Source of the DNA: an uncultured Erysipelotrichaceae bacterium
GTDB taxonomy: Bacteria; Bacillota_I; Bacilli_A; Erysipelotrichales; Erysipelotrichaceae
Assembly: GCA_944325935.1 (NCBI GenBank)
Contig: CALVCF010000026.1
Location: 1-56,621, forward strand
DNA: 56,621 nt
Reading direction: 5' to 3'
Positions 8,608 through 17,985 of this stretch are shown here, in pieces. Under the pieces are notes generated by a model, which was not told the DNA's origin, did no database searches, and saw only the letters and a list, made by a program, of their open reading frames with translations. Numbering within the stretch: position 1 is the first letter of the stretch; each line of letters starts with the position of its first letter. A program made the position numbers and the translations under genes.

Positions 8608-9891
8608 TTATTTTTTTAGCAGGTAAGGTCTTAAGATGACCTTATCTTTTTTAATTTCTTCTATCCCGAAATCGATAAACCTCAAAGCTAAAGTCGGATT
8701 CATAAACTTAAGCATTTCGAAGGGTGTCTTGCCATTTAACTTGGCTTTAGGGAAAGAATTAATGTGAGAAGCGATGAGATTAGCTTTATCTTGACTAATA
8801 AGGCCTAAGCCATAAAGATCGACTTCTTTAGGGCAGATATAGCGGATCTCTTCGTGATTATTTTCTAAAGATCCTTTTTGGTTAGAACACATTGGATCGC
8901 AATAATAGATCCTGGTCCTTCTAAGTCCATCTTCTCTTAATTCGATCTTATCTGCTAAGACAAACTCTGACCCTCTATCAGTAAGCAATACTTCAACTTC
9001 CTTGGAAAAAAGTTCTTCACCTATGATCTTTTCTAAAAGCAAGATACCCTCATACATTGATAAAGCATCTTTTTTGGTGTGATATATGATGACCATAAAA
9101 GAATATCTTAAAAACTTAAAGGTCTGCATAAAAGGGCCATTACTTCCATCGTTATAGACTGTATCCATCTCGACAATCTTAGCATCGGGATTAAAGTCCA
9201 AATACTTTTTATAATCGATATATAATCTTCCATTTAGATATTTTCTGTCATGACGAAGCTTGTACTTATTTTTATCTTTCTTTTTGATCCTTCTTGAAGG
9301 TTTTCTTCTTAGATCTAAAGAAATGAGATTGATCCCCTCGTTTTTAAAAGTCCCATCTTCGATATAGGTATATACGGTCTTTTCTGAGATCTTTAGATCA
9401 GGGTTGGCTTTTAATATAGCATAGGGTGATAGGCCCTGCTTGATCAAGGGCTCAATGATCTTTCCGATCTTTATTAGATCTTCTTTTGATGTGTTGATGC
9501 CTTCTCTTGATTCTTTTAAAGTCAGGCGATATTCATGATGTGCCAATGAGGGATCATACTTATAGTGATCAAAATGACAGTAGTGGATCTTATCACAACC
9601 ATTGCATGCCCCGGGCGTCCTGTCTCTTCTTTTACATTTAAAGGGAACGTAATATGGACAGCTTGATTTGCATCTTCTCCCTAGCTTACATTTCTTATAA
9701 ACAGCGCATTCAAGCATAAGACTGCATTTATAATTACATGTGCGATGAAGGGCGATCTCTTTACCGATCGTTGACTTATCTTTGCCTAAGATCTTAGCTA
9801 TAGCCGCTTTAGATGAACCATTGCGGATCCCTGTTTCAATAATACAGCGCTCTTCATATGTTAAGTGAGTGTTCTTATTAGATGATGCCAT
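8608..9891 (-). CDS. IS30-family transposase
   Basis: 427 residues from ATG 9891 (AAGGGGG lies 9 nt upstream; an ATG two codons earlier is too close to it). N-terminal helix-turn-helix: HLTYEERCIIETGI then KAAIAKILGKDKSTIGKEI. A cysteine cluster at about 55-100 (C-x6-C and similar) is a zinc-binding insertion. The DDE catalytic core shows D in VEMDTVYND, D in LLTDRGSEF and E in KGSLENNHEEIR. Intact, no frameshift. Confidence 0.95.
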   Translation of the reverse strand: MASSNKNTHLTYEERCIIETGIRNGSSKAAIAKILGKDKSTIGKEIALHRTCNYKCSLMLECAVYKKCKLGRRCKSSCPYYVPFKCKRRDRTPGACNGCDKIHYCHFDHYKYDPSLAHHEYRLTLKESREGINTSKEDLIKIGKIIEPLIKQGLSPYAILKANPDLKISEKTVYTYIEDGTFKNEGINLISLDLRRKPSRRIKKKDKNKYKLRHDRKYLNGRLYIDYKKYLDFNPDAKIVEMDTVYNDGSNGPFMQTFKFLRYSFMVIIYHTKKDALSMYEGILLLEKIIGEELFSKEVEVLLTDRGSEFVLADKIELREDGLRRTRIYYCDPMCSNQKGSLENNHEEIRYICPKEVDLYGLGLISQDKANLIASHINSFPKAKLNGKTPFEMLKFMNPTLALRFIDFGIEEIKKDKVILRPYLLKK

Positions 9892-10030
9892 GATCATTAA
9901 CCCCCTTATCTAATAACTTTGAACTCTATATATGGCATCATTAACTGACGATATATAATATAATCATGATTTAATGAAAGACTAAATTCAACTAGAAATG
10001 GCAGAAAGACTAAATTCCATTCACTTCCCC

Positions 10031-10059
10031 TTGAAGTGGAATTTAAGTTTTCAGTTCAG
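10031..10059. repeat. Right terminal inverted repeat of the IS30 element
   Basis: 29 bp ending TTTTCAGTTCAG; exact reverse complement of 8334-8362. Just inside it, two AAAGACTAAATTC words (about 9976 and 10001) and a related word near 8548 are subterminal repeats, possibly transposase-binding sites. Confidence 0.93.
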
Positions 10060-10106
10060 GATCAATCTAAAAGACATGAAATGATTAAGATATTAGAAAG
10101 AATTTT

Positions 10107-10115
10107 TGTTATAAT
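10107..10115 (+). promoter_or_regulatory. Extended -10 promoter of pnp
   Basis: TGT-TATAAT with no good -35. It lies between the IS end and pnp, so pnp expression need not depend on the IS. Confidence 0.5.
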
Positions 10116-10152
10116 TATACAGTTAGAAAAAAAAGAAGGAAATTTAAGTAAG

Positions 10153-12330
10153 ATGAAAGAAGTATTTAGTTTAGATTTCTATGGTCGCAAATTGAGTGTT
10201 GAGACCGGAGAGATCGCAAAACAAGCAGGTGGATCAGTGCTGGTCCGCTTCGAGGATACCGTCGTATTGTCAACAGCCACTGCTTCCAGTGTCGCTAAGG
10301 ATACGGATTTCTTTCCCTTGACGGTATTGTTTGAGGAAAAATTATATTCTGTCGGTAAAATACCAGGCGGTTTCTTAAGACGAGAGGGTCGACCCAGTGA
10401 ACATGCCACCTTGTCTGCAAGACTCATCGATCGTCCTATTCGCCCCTTATTCCCAGAGGGATTCCGCAATGAGGTGCAAGTAGTCAATACGGTGCTTTCG
10501 GTCGATGTTGACTGCAGTGCCCAAGTGGCGGCCATGCTGGGGTCTTCCTTGGCTTTAGGAATTTCAAATATTCCTTTTAATGGTCCGATTGCCGGGGTAC
10601 ATGTCGCTTATATCGATGGCCAGTATGTCATCAACCCCAGTGTTGAAGATATGGAACGCTCTTTGATCAATCTGACTGTCGCTGGTACTAAAGATGCCAT
10701 CAATATGGTCGAAGCTGGCGCGAAGGAAGTTAGCGAAGATCTGATGTTGGGTGCTTTGATGTTTGGCCATGAAGCCATTAAGAAACTTTGCGCATGGCAA
10801 GAAGAGATTATTCAAAAGTGCGGCAAAGAGAAAATGGAAGTCACACTTTATAAGATCGACGACAGCATTATCGAGTATGTCGATCAAAATGCGAAAGAAG
10901 ATCTCAAACAAGCCGTTGCGATCGAAGGAAAGCTGGAACGCTACGGTAAGATCGACGAATTGACCGAAAAGATGCAGGCCCACTTTGCAGAGCAGAGTTA
11001 TGAAAGTGAAAAAGTAAAAGACAAGACTTTAAAACAAGTGTCGGAGTATTGTACGGAGATCGTTGCTGACGAAGTCCGTCGTTTGATTTCGGTCGAAAAG
11101 ATCCGGCCCGATGGGCGCAAGGTCAACGAGCTACGTCCATTGAATTCCCAAGTAGATCTTCTGCCTCGTGTTCATGGCAGTGCGATGTTTACGCGTGGAG
11201 AGACTCAGGTCTTGTCAGTTACGACCTTAGGCCCATTAGGAGACAATCAGATCATTGATGATTTAACAGAAGTGGAAGAAAAACCATTCATGCATCAATA
11301 TAACTTCCCGCCTTATAGTGTTGGCGAAGTTGGCCGTATGGGCTCACCCGGCCGTCGCGAGATTGGACACGGAGCTTTAGGGGAAAGAGCTTTAGCCCAA
11401 GTTATGCCCTCACAAGATGAATTTCCCTATTGTGTCAGAACGGTCGCTGAAGTTTTAGAATCGAACGGTTCTTCATCACAAGCCTCGATCTGTGCTGGTA
11501 CGATGTCTTTGATGGCTGCTGGTGTACCGATCAAGGCACCGGTTGCAGGTGTAGCCATGGGTCTTATCACATATGGTGACCATTATACGATCTTAACAGA
11601 TATTCAAGGTATGGAAGATCACTATGGCGATATGGACTTCAAGGTCGCTGGTACTAAGGAAGGTATCACCGCTTTACAGATGGATATCAAGATCAAGGGT
11701 ATTTCCGAAGATATCTTAAGGGAAGCTTTAGCTCAAGCTAAAGAAGGGCGAATGGAGATCTTAGACAATATGATGGCTACGATCGATAAGCCGCGAAGCG
11801 AAGTTTCAAAATATGCGCCAAAGCTTGACATGCTGCAAATTCCAGTCGATAAGATCCGGGAGGTCATTGGTACCGGTGGCAAGATGATCAATCAAATCAT
11901 CGAAGAGTGCGACAATGTCAAGATCGATATCGACGATGATGGTAAGTGTGTCATATATCATATGGACCGCGCAGCTATTGATAAGGCTAAAGCGATGATC
12001 GAAAATATCATCAGGGAAGCCAAGGTCGGTGAAATTTATGACGCTAAAGTCGTACGTCTTGAGAAATTTGGTGCCTTTGTCGAATTGTTTGCCGGTACGG
12101 ACGCCCTCTTACATGTTTCCAAGATCGCTCATGAAAGAGTAGAGAAACCTGAGGATGTCTTAAAGATCGGTGATACAATCCGCGTCGTAGTTACCGAGAT
12201 CGATGACAAGGGACGCGTCAATGTTTCTCATAAAGATCTTTTACCCAAGCCTGAAAAGAATCACAGCGATGATGAAAAAGATACAAACCAAAAGGCTAAG
12301 GGTGAAAAGAGGATCTTCCGCCGTAAATAA
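10153..12330 (+). CDS. pnp: Polyribonucleotide nucleotidyltransferase (PNPase)
   Basis: 725 residues from ATG 10153 (start [19 protein letters not shown]); the frame upstream reads back into the IS end and is not native. Two RNase PH domains with [11 protein letters not shown] and [15 protein letters not shown], a KH domain (about 555-615, [15 protein letters not shown]), and an S1 domain (about 622-695, [18 protein letters not shown]), then a charged tail. Phosphorolytic 3'-5' exoribonuclease of mRNA decay. The IS30 element sits 93 bp upstream. Confidence 0.98.
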   Translation: MKEVFSLDFYGRKLSVETGEIAKQAGGSVLVRFEDTVVLSTATASSVAKDTDFFPLTVLFEEKLYSVGKIPGGFLRREGRPSEHATLSARLIDRPIRPLFPEGFRNEVQVVNTVLSVDVDCSAQVAAMLGSSLALGISNIPFNGPIAGVHVAYIDGQYVINPSVEDMERSLINLTVAGTKDAINMVEAGAKEVSEDLMLGALMFGHEAIKKLCAWQEEIIQKCGKEKMEVTLYKIDDSIIEYVDQNAKEDLKQAVAIEGKLERYGKIDELTEKMQAHFAEQSYESEKVKDKTLKQVSEYCTEIVADEVRRLISVEKIRPDGRKVNELRPLNSQVDLLPRVHGSAMFTRGETQVLSVTTLGPLGDNQIIDDLTEVEEKPFMHQYNFPPYSVGEVGRMGSPGRREIGHGALGERALAQVMPSQDEFPYCVRTVAEVLESNGSSSQASICAGTMSLMAAGVPIKAPVAGVAMGLITYGDHYTILTDIQGMEDHYGDMDFKVAGTKEGITALQMDIKIKGISEDILREALAQAKEGRMEILDNMMATIDKPRSEVSKYAPKLDMLQIPVDKIREVIGTGGKMINQIIEECDNVKIDIDDDGKCVIYHMDRAAIDKAKAMIENIIREAKVGEIYDAKVVRLEKFGAFVELFAGTDALLHVSKIAHERVEKPEDVLKIGDTIRVVVTEIDDKGRVNVSHKDLLPKPEKNHSDDEKDTNQKAKGEKRIFRRK

Positions 12331-12340
12331 TGCTTAAAGG

Positions 12341-12386
12341 AAACTCCTTAAATATGCTATGATTATAAAGCTATTTAAAGGAGTTT
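12341..12386 (+). terminator. pnp terminator hairpin overlapping the trmB Shine-Dalgarno
   Basis: AAACTCCTTAAATA (12341-12354) pairs with TATTTAAAGGAGTTT (12372-12386), 14 bp with one bulge, followed by TTTATTAT. The 3' arm contains the AAAGGAG that serves trmB, so one structure could end the pnp message and hide the trmB ribosome site in read-through RNA. Confidence 0.55.
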
Positions 12387-12391
12387 TTATT

Positions 12392-13021
12392 ATGCGCATG
12401 AGGAAGAAAAAATGGGTCGATGCCTTTTTGGAAAGCGAAGACCATTATCTTATTAGAAATAGAGAAGAACTGCAATTCAAGAAGACCAACATATTAGAAA
12501 TCGGGATGGGCATGGGTGATTTTATTACTCAATCTGCCAAAGCCAATCCTGATACTCAGTTTTTTGGTTTTGAAAAGGTCGATCAGTGCGTTGCCCACGC
12601 CATTAAGAAAGCGGCTGATCTAGAACTTGATAACCTTAGGATCATCATGGATGACGCCAGCAATCTTGAGGACTATTTCGACCATCAAATCGATAAGATC
12701 TATCTCTTCTTTTCCGATCCTTGGCCCAAAAAGCGCCAAGCTAAAAGACGTTTGACCTATCGCGCTTTTATTGAGCGTTATGAAAAGATCCTTAAAAGCG
12801 ACGGTGAACTCATTTTTAAAAGTGATAACAGACAGCTATTTGAATTCACTCTAAAGGAGTTTTCTCATTTTGATTTTTATCTTGAAGATGTCAGTCTCGA
12901 TTTGCCGCTTGCTGAAGATAGCCCTATTTCAGCCTACGAAATGCGTTTTCGGAAGCTTGGTCAACCCATCTATTTTGCTCATTATAAAAGGTCTAAACAT
13001 GAGTTTGGAAAACAGTTATAA
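12392..13021 (+). CDS. trmB: tRNA (guanine-N7-)-methyltransferase
   Basis: 209 residues from ATG 12392, 8 nt after AAAGGAG; the earlier in-frame ATG lacks a site. SAM motif LEIGMGMGDF, FGFEKVDQCV, the signature FFSDPWPKKRQAKRR and FKSDNRQLFEF are typical of TrmB, which makes m7G46 in tRNA. Alone between pnp and the lipoprotein gene. Confidence 0.95.
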   Translation: MRMRKKKWVDAFLESEDHYLIRNREELQFKKTNILEIGMGMGDFITQSAKANPDTQFFGFEKVDQCVAHAIKKAADLELDNLRIIMDDASNLEDYFDHQIDKIYLFFSDPWPKKRQAKRRLTYRAFIERYEKILKSDGELIFKSDNRQLFEFTLKEFSHFDFYLEDVSLDLPLAEDSPISAYEMRFRKLGQPIYFAHYKRSKHEFGKQL

Positions 13022-13033
13022 TAAAGAATAGAT

Positions 13034-14041
13034 ATGAAGAAACTTATTATATCGATCACTTGTCTTTTATTTATGTTGACCGGTTGCAGTCAAATGAAGA
13101 GTAGTTTAGCCTATACCGTCTATCCCTTAGGATATCTCCTAGAGCGTTTGAGCGATGGCATTATTGAGATCGATTCTATCCAGACTAATGAAATGGTCCA
13201 GGTAGCAGCGATCGCCGATGATTATCAGAGGGTTTTAGAAAATTCATCCTATCTTTTTCATATTGGTGAACTTGAACCTTATTTAGAACTGTATGCAGAA
13301 GAAATCAGCGCGAATGACGTTATTGAGGTCGATTTATCCAAGGTCAACGCAATCTATAAATTTGCGCGCTATACCAGGGTCAGCATCGACGGTCAGGAGA
13401 GTTATATTGAAGGGCCATATTATAATTCATCACTTTTTAATAAGATCGATACAACAGAAAATGATCTCTTTATCTGGATCGATCCGATCGGTATGCTTTC
13501 AATGGCAAGCGATATCTTAGATATTTTATGTCAGAATTATGTAGAAGAAAGCGAGCGCTTCAGAGAAAATTATGAGGAATTAGAGCGCGATCTAACCTCT
13601 TTGGATGCCGCTTACCAAAATTTAGTTAGTGAACTTGAAAGTGAAGACAGGACCATTAAATTTGTTTCGATGTCTGCCAGTTTCGGCAATTGGCAAAAGG
13701 CCTATGGTTTTAGCGTCTATCCTGTCTGCCTTTCCAAATACGGCGCATTACCCAGTGATGAAGAACTCGCTATTATCAAAGAGCGGATTGTGGCTGATGA
13801 TGTCCACTATATCGCTTATGAACCTAATATGAGCGAAGAGATGCGCGAATTGTTTAATGAATTAGAGGATGAGTTAGGTTTGATCCGTGTCAATTTGAAT
13901 AATTGTTCAAGTCTGACGGATTCGCAACTAGAAAACGGATCGGATTATTTAAGTTTAATGTATGAAAATTTAAGTGTATTAGAAAATATGGCGACAGAGG
14001 AGCTGGGGGAGGTGAGCATAAGTGAAGATGTTATTGATTGA
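13034..14041 (+). CDS. Lipoprotein, TroA/ZnuA-type metal-binding family (divergent)
   Basis: 335 residues. Signal peptide with lipobox LTGC (Cys18). The body follows the layout of cluster-9 metal-binding proteins: VYPLGYLLERLSDG near the start, LFHIGELEPYLE, a long helical linker, FVSMSASFGNWQKAYGF, and IAYEPNMSEEM in the second lobe. The His-rich loop and part of the usual metal ligands are not obvious, and no ABC permease or ATPase is adjacent, so it may not bind zinc or manganese. A TATAAT overlaps the trmB stop 11 nt before the ATG. Its 3' end overlaps polA by 20 nt. Confidence 0.75.
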   Translation: MKKLIISITCLLFMLTGCSQMKSSLAYTVYPLGYLLERLSDGIIEIDSIQTNEMVQVAAIADDYQRVLENSSYLFHIGELEPYLELYAEEISANDVIEVDLSKVNAIYKFARYTRVSIDGQESYIEGPYYNSSLFNKIDTTENDLFIWIDPIGMLSMASDILDILCQNYVEESERFRENYEELERDLTSLDAAYQNLVSELESEDRTIKFVSMSASFGNWQKAYGFSVYPVCLSKYGALPSDEELAIIKERIVADDVHYIAYEPNMSEEMRELFNELEDELGLIRVNLNNCSSLTDSQLENGSDYLSLMYENLSVLENMATEELGEVSISEDVID

Positions 14042-16595
14042 TGGTAATTCCATGTTGTTTCGCGCTTATTATGCGACGGCCTATGGAATGATGATGAAGA
14101 CTTCTAAGGGCGAATATACCAATGCGGTCTTCGCCTTTGCCAATATGCTTAATAAAGCTTTGAAACTATCATCCCCGGAATATTTAGTGGTAGCCTTTGA
14201 TAAGGGCAAACATAATTTCCGACATGAGATCGATCAAAGCTATAAAGGGACCCGTAAGAGTGCGCCAGAGGAACTTGTTATGCAATTTGCTTTGGTACGC
14301 GAGTATTTGCGCGCTTTCCACGTTCCTTACTTAGAATATGACGAGATCGAAGCTGATGATATCATTGGCTCTTTAAGCAAAAAATATCCAGCGGTCCAAG
14401 TCGATATCCTCACTTCAGATCGTGATATGTTGCAATTGATCGATGATTCGACCAGAGTCTATCTCATGAAAAAAGGGCTCAGCGATCTTCAACTCATGGA
14501 TCGGCAGAGCTTAAAGGAGACTTTTGGACTTAGTCCTGAACAAGTGATCGACCTTAAAGCTTTAATGGGCGATAGCAGTGACAACATCAAAGGAGTTGAG
14601 GGGATCGGGCCAAAGACAGCTGAAAAGTTTTTAAACGAATACGGTGATGTTGAGACCTTATATGAGCATATTGATGAAATCAAAGGCAAGGTCAAAGATA
14701 AACTGATCCAAGGTAAAGAATCATGTTTTAAGTCAAAGCTTTTAGCTACGATCAAGACTGATGTCCAAATAGATGAAGATCTTATGGATTTCAAACTTTC
14801 TTTAGACTACGAAGGCGTCAACGTCTTCTTTGACAAATACGAGATGTATTCTCTTAAATTTAAGACCGATGCCTCTAAAGACAAGGTGGAAGTCAAGCGC
14901 GTCAATCATATAAGCGATGAGTTATTAAAAGAAGGGGCTGTGGTTTATTTTTGCAGCGACCACTTTACTTATTATGATGCCAACATCTATGGCTTAGCTC
15001 TTGCATTAAAGGATAAGGTTGAATTTTTGCCTTTTGAAGATCTCTGTCAGGATCAAAAAACCCTTGATTTTTTAAGGAGCGATCTTAAAAAATATACCTT
15101 TGATCTAAAATGGGCTAAACATGCCCTTAAGAATAAGGGGATCGAGTTGGGTTTTTTTGACGATCTCATGCTGATGTCTTTTTTAAAGAATAATTATCTT
15201 GATAGTCTAGAAGCGATCTTTAACGAATATCATTTAGATCTACCGTGTGAATTAAGCGATATCTATGGCAGCAAGAAAAAGCCAAAGATGATCGATGCCA
15301 AAAAAGAAGCTTTTAGAGCGTCCGAGATCGCCTTGGGTCTAAGTCAAATCATTGAACAATTAGAAAAGAGTCTCAAAGAAGAAGATGTCTATAACTTATA
15401 TCAAGAGGTCGAATTGCCTTTGCTGGATGTTCTTTTTGAGATCGAAGAAAATGGAATCCGTTGCGATGAGGGGATATTGCAAATGATCGGTGCTGATTTT
15501 AAAAAGCACCTTGACGATCTGACTTGCGAGATCTATTCTCTTGCGGGTCACGAGTTTAATCTTAATTCACCTAAACAATTAGCTGCCGTTTTATTTGACG
15601 AGCTTGCCTTGCCAGCAAATAAGAAGCGCTCGACCTCGATTGAATATTTAACTGATCTAAGTTCTTTTCATCCAATCATTGAAAAACTCATCAGTTATCG
15701 TAAGTATGCCAAGCTGCAAAGCTCTTATGTCGAAGGCTTGCAACGTTATATCAATGACGATGGACGCATCCATACGATCTTTTCCCAAACAATCACCCAG
15801 ACCGGACGACTTTCAAGTTATGATCCCAATCTGCAAAATATTTCGGTGCGCGATGAAGAGGGCAAGCTTATTCGAAAAGCTTTTTTGGCCAGCAGTGAAA
15901 ATCATGTGCTCATCTCCAGCGATTATTCACAGATCGAATTGCGGATCTTAAGCGCCTTGGCGCATGAGGAAAGAATGATCGAAGCATTTAACGCGCATAT
16001 TGATATCCATACAAAGACGGCGATGGACATCTTTAAGTTAGCTAAAGAAGATGTCGATGCTAATTTCAGAAGGAAGGCCAAGGCGATCAATTTTGGGGTG
16101 ATCTACGGCATCAGCGACTTTGGTCTTGCCAAACAAGCTGGCTTGAGCCTTAATGAAGCTAAACATTATATCGAGCAATACTTTATGACTTATCCCAACA
16201 TCAAAGCCTTCTTAGACAGCTCGATCGCCTTTTGCAAAGAAAAGGGCTATGTAACGACGATGTTAAAAAGAAGGCGCTATATCAAAGAGATCAATGATAA
16301 GAATTTCATGCTTCGCGAATTTGGCAAAAGAGCTGCTATGAACTCGCGCATCCAAGGTTCGGCGGCAGATTTGATTAAATTGGCGATGATCAAGATGCAA
16401 AAAGTAATCAAAGAAAAAGGACTAAAGTCGAAAATGGTTCTTCAGATTCATGACGAGCTCATTTTTGACGTACCGCTTGATGAAAAAGAGGAAATGTTGC
16501 GTTTGATCGATGAAACGATGAAAAATGCCTACCACTTAGATGTCAAACTTGATAATTCTATCAGTTGCGCTTATTCGTGGTATGATGCCAAATAG
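14022..16595 (+). CDS. polA: DNA polymerase I
   Basis: 857 residues from a GTG start with a strong GGGGGAGGTGA site 7 nt upstream. 5'-nuclease domain (1-290, LLIDGNSMLFRAYYA, GDSSDNIKGVEGIGPKTA), a central exonuclease-like domain (about 295-460) in which the catalytic acidic residues are not recognisable, so proofreading is probably lost as in Bacillus, and polymerase domain with motifs A (SSDYSQIELRIL), B (RRKAKAINFGVIYGIS) and C (QIHDELIF). Heads the run to mutM, coaE, dnaB and dnaI. Confidence 0.98.
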   Translation: MKMLLIDGNSMLFRAYYATAYGMMMKTSKGEYTNAVFAFANMLNKALKLSSPEYLVVAFDKGKHNFRHEIDQSYKGTRKSAPEELVMQFALVREYLRAFHVPYLEYDEIEADDIIGSLSKKYPAVQVDILTSDRDMLQLIDDSTRVYLMKKGLSDLQLMDRQSLKETFGLSPEQVIDLKALMGDSSDNIKGVEGIGPKTAEKFLNEYGDVETLYEHIDEIKGKVKDKLIQGKESCFKSKLLATIKTDVQIDEDLMDFKLSLDYEGVNVFFDKYEMYSLKFKTDASKDKVEVKRVNHISDELLKEGAVVYFCSDHFTYYDANIYGLALALKDKVEFLPFEDLCQDQKTLDFLRSDLKKYTFDLKWAKHALKNKGIELGFFDDLMLMSFLKNNYLDSLEAIFNEYHLDLPCELSDIYGSKKKPKMIDAKKEAFRASEIALGLSQIIEQLEKSLKEEDVYNLYQEVELPLLDVLFEIEENGIRCDEGILQMIGADFKKHLDDLTCEIYSLAGHEFNLNSPKQLAAVLFDELALPANKKRSTSIEYLTDLSSFHPIIEKLISYRKYAKLQSSYVEGLQRYINDDGRIHTIFSQTITQTGRLSSYDPNLQNISVRDEEGKLIRKAFLASSENHVLISSDYSQIELRILSALAHEERMIEAFNAHIDIHTKTAMDIFKLAKEDVDANFRRKAKAINFGVIYGISDFGLAKQAGLSLNEAKHYIEQYFMTYPNIKAFLDSSIAFCKEKGYVTTMLKRRRYIKEINDKNFMLREFGKRAAMNSRIQGSAADLIKLAMIKMQKVIKEKGLKSKMVLQIHDELIFDVPLDEKEEMLRLIDETMKNAYHLDVKLDNSISCAYSWYDAK

Positions 16596-16606
16596 GAGAT
16601 ATAAAT

Positions 16607-17422
16607 ATGCCAGAGTTACCAGAAGTGGAGACAGTTAGAGCTACTTTAGAAAATCTTATCAGTGGCGAAGAGATCATCGATGTCAAGATCCTTTATGAAC
16701 CGATCATCAAGGGTGATCCTGTTAAATTCAAAAAGGCTTTGATCGGTCAACACTTTCGCCAATTTAAAAGAAGGGGAAAGTACTTGATCTTCAAGATGGA
16801 CAATGTCGCCTTTATATCGCATTTAAGAATGGAAGGCAAATACTTTGTCCAACAAAGAAATGAACCCATATTGAAACACACTCATATTATTTTTGAGCTG
16901 GCCAGCGGGAAAGACTTGCGCTATGACGATACAAGAAAGTTTGGCCGAATGGAGCTGAGAGATTTTGATGACGAAGAGATAACTAGTTTAGGCGTCGAAC
17001 CTTTAAGTGATGCCTTTAATATGTCTTACGCCAAGGATTTTTTGCATCATTCTAATCGCCACATCAAGGCCTTGCTCTTGGATCAAAGTTTTGTTGCAGG
17101 GATCGGCAATATCTATGCTGATGAGATCCTGTTCTTGTCGAAGATCCATCCCGATGAAGTCGCCTGCAAGTTAAACGATCAGAATATTAAGGATCTCGTT
17201 TTAAATACGAAAGAAGTTTTGACAAAGGCGATCGAACTTGGCGGGACGACTATCCGTTCCTATACTTCTTCTTTAGGAGTAACAGGGCGTTTTCAGATTA
17301 ATCTTAGGGTCCACACTAAACAAGGCGAGGCATGTCCATTTTGTCAAACTAAGATCATTAAGACAAGAGTTGCCGGTCGAGGGACGTATCTGTGTCCTAA
17401 CTGTCAGAGGTTAAAAAAATGA
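16607..17422 (+). CDS. mutM: Formamidopyrimidine-DNA glycosylase
   Basis: 271 residues. The N-terminal PELPEVETVR supplies the catalytic Pro2 and Glu3; GGTTIRSY and the C-terminal zinc finger (CPFC...CPNC) complete the Fpg fold. Removes 8-oxoguanine and nicks the strand. It follows polA by 11 nt with a GGAGAT site and overlaps coaE by ATGA, matching the Bacillus polA-mutM-coaE order. Confidence 0.98.
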   Translation: MPELPEVETVRATLENLISGEEIIDVKILYEPIIKGDPVKFKKALIGQHFRQFKRRGKYLIFKMDNVAFISHLRMEGKYFVQQRNEPILKHTHIIFELASGKDLRYDDTRKFGRMELRDFDDEEITSLGVEPLSDAFNMSYAKDFLHHSNRHIKALLLDQSFVAGIGNIYADEILFLSKIHPDEVACKLNDQNIKDLVLNTKEVLTKAIELGGTTIRSYTSSLGVTGRFQINLRVHTKQGEACPFCQTKIIKTRVAGRGTYLCPNCQRLKK

Positions 17423-17985
17423 GGATTGCGCTCACCGGTTCTATCGGTTCTGGTAAAAGCAGTGCCTTAAAGATCATCAAAGATCTTGGTTTTAAGACTC
17501 TGTCTTGTGATGAGATCAATGCTGAGCTTTTAGAATATCCCCATGAAGGGTACTTTAAAATCGCCTCTGCCTTTAAGGATTGTATAAAAGATCAGCAAGT
17601 AGATAAAAAACAACTTGCCAAAATCGTTTTTAAAAACGATCAGGAATTAGATAAATTAAATAGACTGATGCATCCCTTGATCTTAAAAGAGATCAATACT
17701 TATCAAGATGATCCCTTATTTGTCGAAGTACCTCTTTTATATGAAAGCGGATTTGCGCCCTATTTCGACTATGTTTTATTGATCTATGTCGATGAAGAAA
17801 TAGCATTCCAAAGACTCTTAAACAGGGGTATGAAATATGAAGAAGCCCTTGAAAGGCTCAGAAAACAAATGAGTGTTGCAGAAAAGTTGCGCTTATGTGA
17901 TAAAGCAATCGACAACAGCGGCGATCTAGCTGATCTAAAAAGGGCGGTCGAAGATTTTTTAAAGGAGTTTGGCTATGCTTGGTGA
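17419..17985 (+). CDS. coaE: Dephospho-CoA kinase
   Basis: 188 residues. P-loop GSIGSGKSS (7-15), SCDEINAELL, LMHPLILKEI and VEVPLLYESGF are the CoaE hallmarks. Last step of coenzyme A synthesis. Four-nucleotide overlap with mutM and 11-nt overlap with dnaB indicate coupling. Confidence 0.96.
   Translation: MRIALTGSIGSGKSSALKIIKDLGFKTLSCDEINAELLEYPHEGYFKIASAFKDCIKDQQVDKKQLAKIVFKNDQELDKLNRLMHPLILKEINTYQDDPLFVEVPLLYESGFAPYFDYVLLIYVDEEIAFQRLLNRGMKYEEALERLRKQMSVAEKLRLCDKAIDNSGDLADLKRAVEDFLKEFGYAW

Larger units (their letters stand above)
8334..10059. mobile_element. IS30-family insertion sequence, complete, 1726 bp
   Basis: Bounded by perfect 29-bp inverted repeats and carrying one IS30-type transposase gene on the minus strand. 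Its GATC content resembles the host core. It landed between the exonuclease gene and pnp; pnp keeps its own extended -10 inside the 93 bp to the right. No convincing target duplication is visible (left flank TTTCATG, right flank GATCAAT). Non-coding stretches of 274 bp (left) and about 140 bp (right) lie inside the ends. Confidence 0.9.

Noticed and set aside
9970-10020. Repeated AAAGACTAAATTC words as a possible short CRISPR-like array
   Set aside because: Only two or three copies, inside the IS30 ends, with no uniform spacer; they fit subterminal transposase sites.
8327-10066. Target-site duplication flanking the IS30 element
   Set aside because: Flanks TTTCATG and GATCAAT share no convincing 2-4 bp direct repeat at the ends.
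10036-10152. Longer pnp protein starting inside the IS right end
   Set aside because: The extra 39 residues derive from the inverted repeat and low-complexity AT DNA; PNPase homology begins at ATG 10153.
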